Assembly (NCBI GenBank): GCA_964414785.1
Contig: CAYPXZ010000007.1
Coordinates: forward strand, 1 to 64,000
Source of the DNA: Palsa-1447 sp964414785
Lineage (GTDB): Bacteria; Verrucomicrobiota; Verrucomicrobiia; Opitutales; Opitutaceae
Direction of reading: 5' to 3'
DNA: 64,000 nucleotides
The notes beneath the pieces were generated by a model, which saw nothing but the letters and a program-made list of their open reading frames with translations, was not told the origin of the DNA and ran no database searches. The translations under genes were made by a program, and so were the position numbers. This document shows positions 35,684 to 44,238 of the stretch, in pieces; position 1 is the stretch's first letter; the number at the start of each line of letters is the position of its first letter.

Positions 35684-36777
35684 ACGAGCCCGCATCAAGC
35701 CGGTCCCCTGGCCCGGCGCCCAAGCGCCTCGACTTCTTTGAGCGCTACCTCTCGGCCTGGGTGCTGCTCTGCATGGTCGCGGGGGTGACCCTCGGGAAGC
35801 TCCTGCCCGGGTTAACCTCGGAGCTCAGCCGGATGGACTTCGGCCGCGACTCTCACGTGAACGTGCCGATCAGCGTCCTCCTCTGGCTCATGATCTACCC
35901 GATGATGCTCAAGGTGGACTTCGGCTCGGTCGGCGGGATCGCCCGGAGGCCGAAGGGACTCGCGGTGACGCTCTTCGTCAACTGGATGGTGAAGCCCTTC
36001 AGCATGGCGCTCCTGGCAGCGGTCTTCATGCAGCACGTCTTCGCGCGCTGGATAGACCCGGAGACGGCGAGGGGTTTCACGGCGGGACTCATCATCCTGG
36101 CCGCCGCCCCCTGCACCGCCATGGTGTTCGTGTGGTCCTACCTGACGGACGGAGATCCGGCCTACACGCTCGTCCAGGTCGCCGTGAACGACCTGGTCAT
36201 GCTGGTCGTCTTCGCCCCGATCGTGATGTTCCTGTGCGGCGTCGCGCACGTCATCGTCCCCGCGCGGGTCCTCGTGACCTCGGTCATCGTCTTCATCGTC
36301 GTGCCGCTCCTTGCCGGGTGGCTCACGAGGACGGCGCTCCTGCGCACCCACGGCCGGGACTGGTTCGACGGGCGGTTCCTCCCGCGGTTCCACCCCGTGA
36401 TGATCGGGGCCCTGCTCCTGACGCTGGTCCTCATCTTCGCGTTCCAGGCCGAGAACCTGACGAGCCGGTGGTTCATGGTCGTTCTTATCGCGGTCCCCAT
36501 CGTCCTGCAGGTCTACTTCAACTCGGGCCTCACGTACCTGCTCATGCGCCTGTGGAGGGTCGAGCACAGCGTGGCGGCCCCGGGGTGCCTCATCGGGGCC
36601 AGCAACTTCTTTGAGCTGGCGGTCGCAGTCGCGATCGCGCTCTTCGGGCCGGGATCGCCGGCCGCCCTGGCGACGGTCGTCGGCGTCCTGGTGGAGGTCC
36701 CCGTGATGCTCTCGATCTGCGGCGCGTGCAACCGGACGCGCCGCTGGTACGAGTCGGCGGTCCCTAGCCCGCCTTAG
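35680..36777 (+). CDS. arsB: Arsenite efflux transporter, ACR3 family
   Basis: This 365-residue inner-membrane protein has about ten transmembrane segments. ACR3 hallmarks are IYPMMLKVDFGSV, VNWMVKPFSMALLA, LAAAPCTAMVFVWSYLTDGDPAYTL with the essential cysteine, and FNSGLTYLLMRL and GASNFFELAVAVAIALFG. It extrudes As(III) using the proton gradient. The GTG start at 35680 overlaps the arsC stop (GTGA). The symbol arsB is used in the broad sense; the protein is ACR3, not the unrelated ArsB fold. It overlaps the convergent hydrolase gene by 14 bp. Confidence 0.93.
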   Translation: MNEPASSRSPGPAPKRLDFFERYLSAWVLLCMVAGVTLGKLLPGLTSELSRMDFGRDSHVNVPISVLLWLMIYPMMLKVDFGSVGGIARRPKGLAVTLFVNWMVKPFSMALLAAVFMQHVFARWIDPETARGFTAGLIILAAAPCTAMVFVWSYLTDGDPAYTLVQVAVNDLVMLVVFAPIVMFLCGVAHVIVPARVLVTSVIVFIVVPLLAGWLTRTALLRTHGRDWFDGRFLPRFHPVMIGALLLTLVLIFAFQAENLTSRWFMVVLIAVPIVLQVYFNSGLTYLLMRLWRVEHSVAAPGCLIGASNFFELAVAVAIALFGPGSPAALATVVGVLVEVPVMLSICGACNRTRRWYESAVPSPP

Positions 36778-37570
36778 GCGCGAAGATCTCGGCGAAGAAC
36801 GCCTTCATGTCCTCCCACGAGCGGTGGTCCGCCGTGGGGCTGTAGCCGATGAAGCCCTTCATCCCGGGGAAGGCCGCCGCCTTGGCGTCGGCGTCCGGGT
36901 TCGTGAACGCGTGGAGCGCGCCGGCGTACTGGACGAAGCGGTAGTCGAACTTCGCGTCGTTGAGCGACTTCAGGTACGCCGTGATGTCCTCCGGCTTCGC
37001 CGAGGGGTCGAGGGCTCCGTGACAGATGAGGATCTTCGCCTTGTTCTTGGCCGCGGTCTCGGCCGTGGCCGGGATGAGGCCCCCGTGGAAGCTCACGATT
37101 CCGGCGAGCGGGGCCCCCGTGTAGGCGAGGGCCTGCACGGTGGTGCCGCCGAAGCAGTAGCCGATGGCCGCCACCTCGGTGGGATCCACGAGCCCGGTGG
37201 CGAGCAGCTGGTCCAGGCCGGCCTGCGCGCGCTCCGCCTGCAGGGGCTTGTGGTTGAACTGCCCGGAGAGTTCGCCGGCGGCCTTCGGGTCGCTTGCGAC
37301 CACCCCGGCGCCGTACATGTCGACCGCGAAGGCGACGTAGCCGAGCCCCGCGACCTGGACGGCCCGGCTCTTCGCATAGTCGTTGAGGCCCCACCATTCG
37401 TGGACGATGAGGACGCCGGGCAGCTTGCCCGACTTTGCTTTGGCGTCGTCGTAGGCGAGGTAGCCGCGAAGCTTGACCCCGTTGTGCTCGTAGTCGACGT
37501 CTCGGGTTACGATGGAGGCTTGGGCTGACACGGCGAGGGATAGGGCGAGGGCGCTGAGAGTTGCTTTCAT
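36764..37570 (-). CDS. Secreted dienelactone hydrolase family protein
   Basis: This 268-residue alpha/beta hydrolase has a signal peptide (TLSALALSLAVSAQA). The domain starts with VLIVHEWWGLNDYAKSRA. The nucleophile is cysteine in GYCFGGTTVQALAY, as in dienelactone hydrolase; the acid aspartate is in CHGALDPSAKPED and the histidine in AGALHAFTNPDAD. The physiological substrate is not known. The ATG at 37570 precedes the signal peptide. It is convergent with the ars operon and overlaps acr3 by 14 bp at the 3' end. Confidence 0.88.
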   Translation of the reverse strand: MKATLSALALSLAVSAQASIVTRDVDYEHNGVKLRGYLAYDDAKAKSGKLPGVLIVHEWWGLNDYAKSRAVQVAGLGYVAFAVDMYGAGVVASDPKAAGELSGQFNHKPLQAERAQAGLDQLLATGLVDPTEVAAIGYCFGGTTVQALAYTGAPLAGIVSFHGGLIPATAETAAKNKAKILICHGALDPSAKPEDITAYLKSLNDAKFDYRFVQYAGALHAFTNPDADAKAAAFPGMKGFIGYSPTADHRSWEDMKAFFAEIFAPKAG

Positions 37571-37671
37571 AGGGTTGATGCGGCTGGACCCAAACGTGCC
37601 CAACACGGCGCGCGCGTCAAATCCATGCGGCCCACGGGACGCTTAGGAGGCCTTTCCTGGGAAGGGATCCC

Positions 37672-38115
37672 TCAGGCGGGGAACCCGCCCGTGATGTAAT
37701 TCTTGAGGTGGTCCGCCTCGGCCCTGCTGGTGTCGGCGACCCAGCGGGAGATATCGCCGATAGAGACGAGGCCCTTCAGCTTGCCGCCATCGATGACGGG
37801 AAGGTGGCGGCACTTTTTGTCGGCGAAGATCACCATCGTCTGCTCCACCGTGGTGTCCGACGTGACCGACAGCACGTTCTTGGTCATCACCTCGGAGACA
37901 AGCACCTTCTTGGGATCGAGATCTGCCCCGACGACGCGCAGGAGCACGTCGCGCTCGGTGAATATGCCAACGATCTTCCCTGCATCGACGATGACGATGC
38001 AGCCGATTCTCTTCTTGTTCATCTCGGCCACGGCCTCGGTGATCGTAATCGTCGAAGCCACGGCGTGCACATCTGACCCTTTGCGCTCAATGAGCGCCGA
38101 AACGGGGGTGTCCAT
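37672..38115 (-). CDS. CBS-domain protein
   Basis: This cytoplasmic protein of 147 residues consists of a CBS-domain pair: TITEAVAEMNKKRIGCIVIVDAGKIVGIFTERDVLLRVV forms the first module (described here by its ends, T-I-T-E to L-L-R-V-V), and VEQTMVIFADKKCRHLPVIDGGKLKGLVSIGDIS forms the second. CBS pairs bind adenine nucleotides and often sense energy or ionic state. With no fused domain, its partner is unknown. It has no close co-directional neighbour. A 10-bp palindrome TTCGCGCGAA lies 30 bp upstream at 38146-38155. Confidence 0.85.
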   Translation of the reverse strand: MDTPVSALIERKGSDVHAVASTITITEAVAEMNKKRIGCIVIVDAGKIVGIFTERDVLLRVVGADLDPKKVLVSEVMTKNVLSVTSDTTVEQTMVIFADKKCRHLPVIDGGKLKGLVSIGDISRWVADTSRAEADHLKNYITGGFPA

Positions 38116-38281
38116 GGGGTAATTTGGGGTTAGCTTGGCGGGATATTCGCGCGAAATTGCCTGACCGCAACCCTCAAACTTGGGTCGGGCGCATTCTCTA
38201 CCGACCGATGGGGCGCCCCCGTGTTCCTATCGAAGAAGCTTGAGATTCCAGTTCAAAACGGGGGAATGACAGCCCGCGCCC

Positions 38282-38791
38282 ATGAAGCCCCCCCTACTTC
38301 CCTCGGAGACCTTCCGCCGCGTCATGCGGGTGGCGCGCTTCGACGGGCTGTCCGTGCTCGGCGTGGCGGGGGCCTTCGCCCTGGTCTCCGCGGCCTCACG
38401 GGACGTCTCCGGGGCTCTCATCGGCCTTTTGGTCGCGGCGGCCGGCGCCATCGAGCTCCACGGCGTGACCCTTCTGCGGGCCGGCCGTGAGCGCGGGATG
38501 GGCTGGCTCATCTCAGGCCAGCTCTACCTGATGGCCATCCTCCTCTGCTACGCGGCGATGCGTCTCGCAAGGCCCGACATCTCGACCCTGCGCGCGGTCG
38601 TGACCGCCGAGCTCGCCGAGCAGATCCGGCAGGCGGGCCTGGGGATCGACGAATTCCTCCTCGAATTCCTGCGGCTCGTCTACGTCGGGGTCGCGGCGGT
38701 CACCGTGCTCTACCAGGGCGGCATGACCATCTACTATGTCCGCAGGCGCGCGGCCGTGGCGGTCGCGCTCCACGAGGAAGAGGTCGAATAG
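38282..38791 (+). CDS. Small integral membrane protein, unknown function
   Basis: This 169-residue protein has four hydrophobic stretches: around residues 22-38, 43-60, 76-92 and 133-150. An amphipathic helix (TAELAEQIRQAGLGIDEFLLEF) lies between the third and fourth, and a short acidic tail ends the protein. No family was recognised. It is followed by the amino-acid transporter genes on the same strand after 54 bp, and so may be cotranscribed with them, but nothing links it functionally. Confidence 0.7.
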   Translation: MKPPLLPSETFRRVMRVARFDGLSVLGVAGAFALVSAASRDVSGALIGLLVAAAGAIELHGVTLLRAGRERGMGWLISGQLYLMAILLCYAAMRLARPDISTLRAVVTAELAEQIRQAGLGIDEFLLEFLRLVYVGVAAVTVLYQGGMTIYYVRRRAAVAVALHEEEVE

Positions 38792-38845
38792 CCCCGGGGC
38801 GAGGGCACTCTTGCCAGCCTTCCGGGCGTTCGCCACGGTCCAAGC

Positions 38846-39664
38846 GTGTCCCGCCGGATACCTGCGATCCTCCTGCTAGGTCTCGGTCTCGCCGCGGCCC
38901 GCGCGCCGGGCGCTCCCGGGCTTGCCGCCACGCCGGCCCCCCTGCCGGACCTCGCGGGCCGCAGGGTCATCGTGGCCGTCGAGGACGACTACCCCCCGTT
39001 CAACTACCTCCTTCCGGGGACGGGAAGCCCGGGGGGCTGGGACTACGACGCAATCCGGGAGATCGCCCGCAGGCTCAATTTCCGGCCCGAGTTCCGCGAG
39101 ATCGCCTGGGACAGCATGATCCAGGGCATCGCGACCGGGCAGTTCGACATGGCGGCCAACGGGATAACGCAGACGCCGGAGCGTTCACGGGTCGTGGATT
39201 TCTCCGAAAGCTACGCCCAGGTGCGCCAGCGCCTGCTCGTTCGAATGGGCGAGACTCGCTTCTCGACGCTCGAGAAGTTTGTCGGGACCCCGGGCGCCCG
39301 CCTCGGGGCCCAGAAGGGCAACACGAATTACACGAAGGCCGAGGAGCTTGTCGGCCGGGGCAGGATCGTCGCCTACGACGGCTTCGGGGACCTCGTCCAG
39401 GCGCTCATCAGCGGCGACCTGGACGCCGTCATCATCGATGACGTGGGTGGACAGGGATACGTGGGGGCCAATGCCGAGAGGCTGCGGCTCCTGGAGGGCG
39501 CCCTGGCCGCGCAGGACCTCGCCATGGTCTTCACGCAGGGCTCGGCCCTCCGGCAGGCCGTCGACGCAGCCCTCGAATCCATGAGGGCCGACGGCACGCT
39601 CGCCCGCATGAACTCGCTCTGGTTCTCCCCCCGGCGCGGCACACCCGGAGCCCCGAAACCATGA
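38846..39664 (+). CDS. Amino-acid ABC transporter substrate-binding protein
   Basis: This 272-residue periplasmic binding protein (family 3) starts with a signal peptide (AILLLGLGLAAARAPGAPG). The mature chain begins RVIVAVEDDYPPFNY and contains DYDAIREIARRLN, IQGIATGQFDMAANGITQTPERSRVVDFSESY, and DAVIIDDVGG. These match polar amino-acid binding proteins such as HisJ, GlnH and ArtJ. The ligand cannot be fixed. GTG at 38846 is the start. It is first in a three-gene importer, and the permease begins 13 bp after its stop. Confidence 0.9.
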   Translation: MSRRIPAILLLGLGLAAARAPGAPGLAATPAPLPDLAGRRVIVAVEDDYPPFNYLLPGTGSPGGWDYDAIREIARRLNFRPEFREIAWDSMIQGIATGQFDMAANGITQTPERSRVVDFSESYAQVRQRLLVRMGETRFSTLEKFVGTPGARLGAQKGNTNYTKAEELVGRGRIVAYDGFGDLVQALISGDLDAVIIDDVGGQGYVGANAERLRLLEGALAAQDLAMVFTQGSALRQAVDAALESMRADGTLARMNSLWFSPRRGTPGAPKP

Positions 39665-39677
39665 GGCCCCTTCAGGA

Positions 39678-40499
39678 ATGATAGGCCCGGACGGCAAGCT
39701 CTCCCCGGGAAACGTCGGAAGGCTTTCGCGCGCCCCCTGGTGGCTCCTCGCCCTGGCGCTGGGAGGGACCATCTTCGCGTGGCGGGCGGCGACGTCGCAG
39801 GTCTACGCGGAAATCCTCGTGCGGATCCTCTCCGGGCTCGGGGTCACGCTCGCCGTCACGGCGATCGCCTTCCCCCTTGCGATCGCCCTCGGTCTCGCCA
39901 CGGCGCTCGGGCTCGTGTCCCCCTCCCCCGTCCGTCGAAACATCGCCACCCTCTACGTCCAGGTGGCGCGCGGGGTGCCGATCCTTGTCCAGATCTTCAT
40001 CGTCGCCTTCGTGCTCGTGCCGCTGGGGGTTGACGCGCTTCACTGGACGGGCGGCGGGAGCGGCGCCCTTTCCGGGCTTCGGGCCTCGGACGTCCCGATG
40101 GGCGCCCGCGTCGTCGCGGCCCTGGTCTGCGCCTACGGCGCCTTCGAGGCCGAGACCGTGCGCGGGGGCTTGACGTCGCTCGCCCGCGGCCAGGCCGAGG
40201 CCGCGAGGGCGCTCGGTCTCTCGCAGCGCCAGGCCCTCCGTCACGTGCTCCTTCCCCAAACGTTTCGGCGGATACTGCCGACCCTCGGCAACGACCTTAT
40301 CTCGCTCCTTAAGGACTCGTCGCTCGTCTCGGTCCTCGGCGTCCGCGACATCACCCAGGAGGCGCGCCTCTATGCGAGCTCCACCTTCCGCTACACGGAG
40401 AGCCTGACGCTCCTTGCGCTCCTCTACCTGGCCCTGACGCTCCTCCTCGCCCTGGGGGTCAAGTCCCTGGAGCACCGCTACCGCCGCCATGCAGCCTGA
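39678..40499 (+). CDS. Amino-acid ABC transporter permease
   Basis: This 273-residue inner-membrane permease of the His/Glu/Gln/Arg type has about five transmembrane segments. The coupling region GQAEAARALGLSQRQALRHVLLPQ is the EAA-loop that docks on the ATPase. LKDSSLVSVLGVRDITQEARLYASSTFRYTESL, seen here as its ends L-K-D-S to T-E-S-L, is typical for polar amino-acid permeases. A single permease gene implies a homodimer. The end overlaps the ATPase gene by 11 bp. Confidence 0.92.
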   Translation: MIGPDGKLSPGNVGRLSRAPWWLLALALGGTIFAWRAATSQVYAEILVRILSGLGVTLAVTAIAFPLAIALGLATALGLVSPSPVRRNIATLYVQVARGVPILVQIFIVAFVLVPLGVDALHWTGGGSGALSGLRASDVPMGARVVAALVCAYGAFEAETVRGGLTSLARGQAEAARALGLSQRQALRHVLLPQTFRRILPTLGNDLISLLKDSSLVSVLGVRDITQEARLYASSTFRYTESLTLLALLYLALTLLLALGVKSLEHRYRRHAA

Positions 40500-41247
40500 A
40501 ACCCCTGCACACCCGCCGGCGGGTTCCCCGGTCCTCGAGGCCCGCGGGATCGTCAAGCGCTTCGGCGCCGTAACGGCGGTGGACGGCATCTCGATCGAGG
40601 TCAGGGCTGGGACGGTGACCGCCATCCTCGGGCCGAGCGGCTCGGGCAAGTCGACGCTCCTTCGCTGCCTCAATTTCCTGGAGATCCCGGACAAGGGGGA
40701 GGTCCTTTTCGAGGGAGCGCCGGTCCGCGCCCGGGACAGGGATCTGGACGGCCTGCGCTCGCGTGTCGGCATGGTCTTCCAGCAGTTCAACCTCTTCCCC
40801 CACCTCCTTGTTTGGGAAAACGTCGCGCTCGCGCCCAGGGTCATCCGGAAGCTCCCGAGGCACGAGGCGCGGGACCTCGCCCTGGGCCTCCTTGCGCGGG
40901 TGGGGCTCTCCGACAAGGCCGAGGCCCACCCCCAGGAGCTGTCCGGGGGCCAGCAGCAGAGGGCCGCGATCGCCCGGGCGCTGGCCATGCAGCCCGCCGC
41001 CCTCCTCTTCGACGAGCCCACCTCGGCGCTCGACCCCGAGCTCACGGGCGAGGTCCTGGCCGTGATGCGAACCCTGGCCGAGGAAGGGATGACCATGGTG
41101 GTCGTCACCCACGAGGTCGCCTTCGCCCGTGCGGTCGCCCACGAGGTCGTGTTCATGGACGCGGGCCAGGTCGTCGAGCGGGGGCCGCCCTCCCAGGTCA
41201 TCGACCACCCGTCGAACGAGCGGACGATCCGCTTCTTTTGCCGGTAA
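40489..41247 (+). CDS. Amino-acid ABC transporter ATP-binding protein
   Basis: This 252-residue ATPase of the GlnQ/HisP type has Walker A GPSGSGKST, Q-loop MVFQQFNLFPHLLVWENV, signature LSGGQQQRAAIARAL, Walker B LLFDEPTSALDPE and switch VVTHEVAFA. The QQFNLFPH motif is typical of polar amino-acid importers. It begins inside the permease gene (11-bp overlap), confirming an operon with the upstream binding protein and permease. A proline-rich lead of about 13 residues precedes the domain. Confidence 0.95.
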   Translation: MQPETPAHPPAGSPVLEARGIVKRFGAVTAVDGISIEVRAGTVTAILGPSGSGKSTLLRCLNFLEIPDKGEVLFEGAPVRARDRDLDGLRSRVGMVFQQFNLFPHLLVWENVALAPRVIRKLPRHEARDLALGLLARVGLSDKAEAHPQELSGGQQQRAAIARALAMQPAALLFDEPTSALDPELTGEVLAVMRTLAEEGMTMVVVTHEVAFARAVAHEVVFMDAGQVVERGPPSQVIDHPSNERTIRFFCR

Positions 41248-41290
41248 CGGCCCACTTGCCGAGCGCGGCCTCCCGCCCTACCCTGTCCTG

Positions 41291-41932
41291 ATGTCCAAGG
41301 AGCGCTACATCGCGGCGAAGCAGAAGTGGGCCGAGAAGCAGAAGTCCCGCGGGATCACCGCGCGCGCCGTCGCCTCGTCCGACCGCCTGCCCCCGGGCCA
41401 GAAGCTGACCGAGGGCTTCCCGGTCCTCGACCTCGGCGTCCAGCCGGAGATCCCGCTGGGCGATTGGACGCTTGCGATCGACGGGCTGGTCGAGAACCCG
41501 GTCACGCTCAGCTGGGCGCAGTTCAACGCGCTCGCGCAGGTCGACGACGTGAGCGACTTCCACTGCGTGACGACCTGGTCGAAGTACGACTGCCGCTGGG
41601 GCGGCGTCGCATTGACGACACTCTACGAGCTCGCCCGCCCCACGCCGGAGGCGAAATTCGTTTATTTCTCGAGCTACGACGGCTACTCGACGAACGTGGC
41701 GCTCGAGCGGTGCCTGGACGACGACACGCTTGTCGCCACCTCCTTCAACGGGAAGCCGCTCCCCCGCGAGCACGGCGGGCCCGCGCGCGTCATCATCCCG
41801 AAGCTCTATGCCTGGAAGGGTGCGAAGTTCGTGAAGGCGATCACCTTCCTTGCCGAGGACAAGCTCGGGTTCTGGGAGGTCCGCGGCTACTCGAACACGG
41901 CAGATCCCTGGACCGAGGATCGCTATGCCTAG
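41291..41932 (+). CDS. Sulfite-oxidase-like (YedY-type) molybdopterin oxidoreductase
   Basis: This 213-residue protein consists of the molybdopterin-binding fold of the sulfite oxidase family. The Mo-ligand cysteine is in DFHCVTTWSKYD (residue 94 or so), followed by WGGVALTTLYELARP. PARVIIPKLYAWKGAKFVKAI and GFWEVRGYSNTADPWTEDRY complete the family pattern. It has no signal peptide or Tat motif, unlike MsrP/YedY, so a cytoplasmic location is expected. No heme partner is nearby. The ATG at 41291 was preferred to a longer open frame overlapping the ATPase gene. Confidence 0.88.
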   Translation: MSKERYIAAKQKWAEKQKSRGITARAVASSDRLPPGQKLTEGFPVLDLGVQPEIPLGDWTLAIDGLVENPVTLSWAQFNALAQVDDVSDFHCVTTWSKYDCRWGGVALTTLYELARPTPEAKFVYFSSYDGYSTNVALERCLDDDTLVATSFNGKPLPREHGGPARVIIPKLYAWKGAKFVKAITFLAEDKLGFWEVRGYSNTADPWTEDRYA

Positions 41933-41969
41933 CCGCGCCGGAGAAGGCGCCGGCCTGCGGGCCCTTGCG

Positions 41970-42143
41970 TCACTTCTCCTTCATCGGGTCGGGGATGCCC
42001 TCCGCACGCTGCTCATGCCTCGTGACCGAATTGGCCTGCACCTGGTCAGGAGTGAGTGATGCGCAGGACGAAACGAAGAGGGCCGCAAGGCAGACCAGGA
42101 CAAATCCAATAGGTTTTGAAAAACGGGAGGTGAAATTCTTCAT
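41970..42143 (-). CDS. Small lipoprotein of unknown function
   Basis: This short gene encodes 57 residues. It shows a positively charged N-terminus, a hydrophobic core and a lipobox (KPIGFVLVCLAALFVSSC). A polar tail of about 28 residues, ending in RAEGIPDPMKEK, follows. Such entericidin- or spacer-like lipoproteins are often missed by gene finders. The ATG at 42143 begins the signal peptide; longer in-frame extension upstream lacks coding character. It marks the left edge of the AT-rich segment. Confidence 0.6.
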   Translation of the reverse strand: MKNFTSRFSKPIGFVLVCLAALFVSSCASLTPDQVQANSVTRHEQRAEGIPDPMKEK

Positions 42144-42527
42144 GGGTGCCTGTTGGCGGACTGGGGACCGGCCTTCCCCACTATGGACGAAAACGGCGTC
42201 CACGCAAATAGGGTGTTTGCCTGACGAATGGCAGGGATCGCTCCTCGGGCCCGAGGGCGTCCATTGGGGTTGGATTCAGGGCGCATTTCGCAGGACCATT
42301 GCGAATCATACGACATCGATCCAATGGCCGCGCTGACACACTCTTTGGCACGGGGAGCTCGCGAAAGCATGTCTTCGCGAACGCCCGAGAAGCTTGATCT
42401 CACGGGATAGAACGGGGGTTTGCTCTTCTCATCATATGCTCCGAAGGAGGAAGGAGGGGCTTCCGAGACACTAGCCGATAGATAGCAGCATTGAAGATGC
42501 TTTTTAATCGCCGCCAAGTGGACGGCT
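42144..42527. other. Non-coding stretch at the left edge of the AT-rich segment
   Basis: About 380 bases hold only short overlapping frames on both strands, none with protein-like composition or a recognisable domain. GC content drops here relative to sequence to the left. A pyrimidine/purine-biased patch with GGAGGAAGGAGG occurs near 42445. No terminator, repeat or RNA gene was identified with confidence. Confidence 0.4.
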
Positions 42528-42818
42528 TCATCCGGACCGAATGCACGGCGGGTTTTTTTGGAGCAGTTGGCGAAGCACCTGCCGGTACGAATAGAAGGCC
42601 ATTTCCCAAAACGGTCCCGTTTCATACACTGCCAGCTGGGGGTTAACATTCATAGGATCAAGTTCTGTTCCTACAGGGTCCTTTAAGGTACCCTTCGGGT
42701 TTGCAGCAAAGAACAAATTGAATATCCGGTATGGTACTGCGAACCCAGAGATTTTCTTTTCAGAGATACCAGTGAACCCCACCTGTAACCGTTCGTGCTC
42801 GTTGGTGTTCAATGGCAT
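42528..42818 (-). CDS. Hypothetical small protein divergent from paralog 3
   Basis: This 96-residue frame looks more protein-like than the overlapping plus-strand frame. It contains GISEKKISGFAVPYRIFNLF, DPVGTELDPMNVNPQLAVYE and FWEMAFYSYRQVLRQLL with balanced hydrophobic, acidic and basic residues. No family or signal peptide was recognised, so it may be a cytoplasmic protein or the leftover piece of a larger gene. It overlaps the proposed start of paralog 3 by 14 bp in divergent orientation, so at most one of the two 5' ends is correct as drawn. Confidence 0.4.
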   Translation of the reverse strand: MPLNTNEHERLQVGFTGISEKKISGFAVPYRIFNLFFAANPKGTLKDPVGTELDPMNVNPQLAVYETGPFWEMAFYSYRQVLRQLLQKNPPCIRSG

Positions 42819-43968
42819 TTCCTCATCGGAAATCGGTTCCCGGTGCGTTATTTGGTTGCTCCTGTTGGTCAGCCTTGGGCTCAAAGCCGGAGCATCGGCC
42901 TCGGACATCTTCAGCCTCACTTCGATGAGCGAGCGACTTACCGCCGTGAATTCGAAACAGTTTAACGGATATACGCGCACACGATTCGCCGATGGATCGT
43001 TTCAGCCGGAGACATATGCCTTTGGCAACGGCGGCGTCTTGACGGAATCATCGCAAATTGATCCGACTTTTGACCCGGTAGATTTTGAAACGATCGCCCA
43101 AATCATAGCGGATCCTCTTGCCGGCCAGAATTACATTTTTTCGAGTGACCCCAAGGCGACCAAGTTGTTGATCATGGTATTCTGGGGATTTGCAAGCGGG
43201 GCCAGGAACATGATTGACGGGGGCGGCGACCTGGACTCCCTCGCTATCTTTAACGCGAGCCTAATGGGATTCGATGCGGAGGCGAGGGCCTTGGAACACG
43301 CCTCAGGCGCTTACTTTATGGGACATATAATTAGGGAAGCCCATGCATCCGAATTAAGTGCCCTCGAAGGCAGCCGTTACTATGTGATATTGCGGGCGTT
43401 CGATTTTCAGGCCGCTCGGAAGGACAAGAGGCTCAATTTGCTTTGGGAAACGCGTTTCAGCCTTTCCGAGCGGCGCCATTCTTTTTATGGTGACCTCCCC
43501 AAGATGGCCGAGACGGCGGCGACCTACTTCGGACAGGACACTTTTGGTCTAGTTAGGGACTTTACGGCTAGGCAAGGCGTCGTCCGCATTGGCGAATTGA
43601 TCGACGTCGAAGATCTTTCGGACGTCGTCGACCAAGCTTCTGGTGCCCCGGTGTCATCGATAGCAGGCGACTGGCGAGGAGTCACACAAGGATTCAAACG
43701 ACTGTTTCTACATATCGATACGACAGGAGAGTCTAGCATCGAGAATACTGATAGAAATGAGACGCTTCGCGGCAGGGTTGTGCTGAATGGCGGCGACGTC
43801 ACGGTGACCTCGCCAGGTTGGGATTTGATCATCCGAGGAAAGGTGAACGGTGAGCGCATTACCGGATCTATCTCCGAGTACGGCCTCACCAACAATCTGG
43901 AATTGATTAGGACCGCAAAACTACGCGAACAAGGTCTAGTTGAAAAGGCTTTGGGGCAGGGAAAATAA
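42805..43968 (+). CDS. Secreted protein of unknown family, divergent paralog 3 with extra C-terminal domain
   Basis: This exported protein of about 387 residues is related to the tandem pair at 32652-34486. Shared blocks are DGSFQPETYAFGNGG, ADPLAGQNYIFSSDPKATKL, LLIMVFWGF, RYYVILRAFDFQAARKDKR, LLWETRFSLSERRHSF and YFGQDTFGL. It lacks part of the middle and gains about 100 C-terminal residues (SIAGDWRGVTQGFKRLFLH onward) that look like a small beta-barrel domain. A hydrophobic signal (IWLLLLVSLGLKAGASAS) is visible. The start is uncertain: GTG at 42805 is used, and a TTG at 42718 is possible. Base composition is much poorer in GC than the other two paralogs. Confidence 0.7.
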   Translation: MFNGISSSEIGSRCVIWLLLLVSLGLKAGASASDIFSLTSMSERLTAVNSKQFNGYTRTRFADGSFQPETYAFGNGGVLTESSQIDPTFDPVDFETIAQIIADPLAGQNYIFSSDPKATKLLIMVFWGFASGARNMIDGGGDLDSLAIFNASLMGFDAEARALEHASGAYFMGHIIREAHASELSALEGSRYYVILRAFDFQAARKDKRLNLLWETRFSLSERRHSFYGDLPKMAETAATYFGQDTFGLVRDFTARQGVVRIGELIDVEDLSDVVDQASGAPVSSIAGDWRGVTQGFKRLFLHIDTTGESSIENTDRNETLRGRVVLNGGDVTVTSPGWDLIIRGKVNGERITGSISEYGLTNNLELIRTAKLREQGLVEKALGQGK

Positions 43969-44238
43969 TCGGCGATGGAAAGGGCGGGAGAGGTTTCTAC
44001 TGGGGCCCTAAAGCCGGAATTGATATCCCATTCATTTCCCTAACATCAGGGATCCCCCTTCTATTTGCCGTAAGACGTGACGATCGCCGGTGTCCCAAAA
44101 GAGACCTTTTCTCGAACAAAGGGCGCTCGAAAGGCCTCACAAGCTCTTAGTTCTCAAGTGTCAGCCTGCAGAAGGATTGGATGCACATGCATTTCGCGAC
44201 GATCCTCGATCCAATCGCGGCGCTCAGGTGCAAATGAC

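Noticed and set aside
38146..38155. TTCGCGCGAA palindrome upstream of the CBS gene
   Set aside because: Ten-base CG-rich palindromes are frequent by chance in this genome; mentioned only in the CBS entry.
42140..42649. 169-residue minus-strand frame
   Set aside because: Low-quality composition with many cysteine/serine/arginine runs and no recognisable domain; it overlaps a better small frame at 42528-42818.
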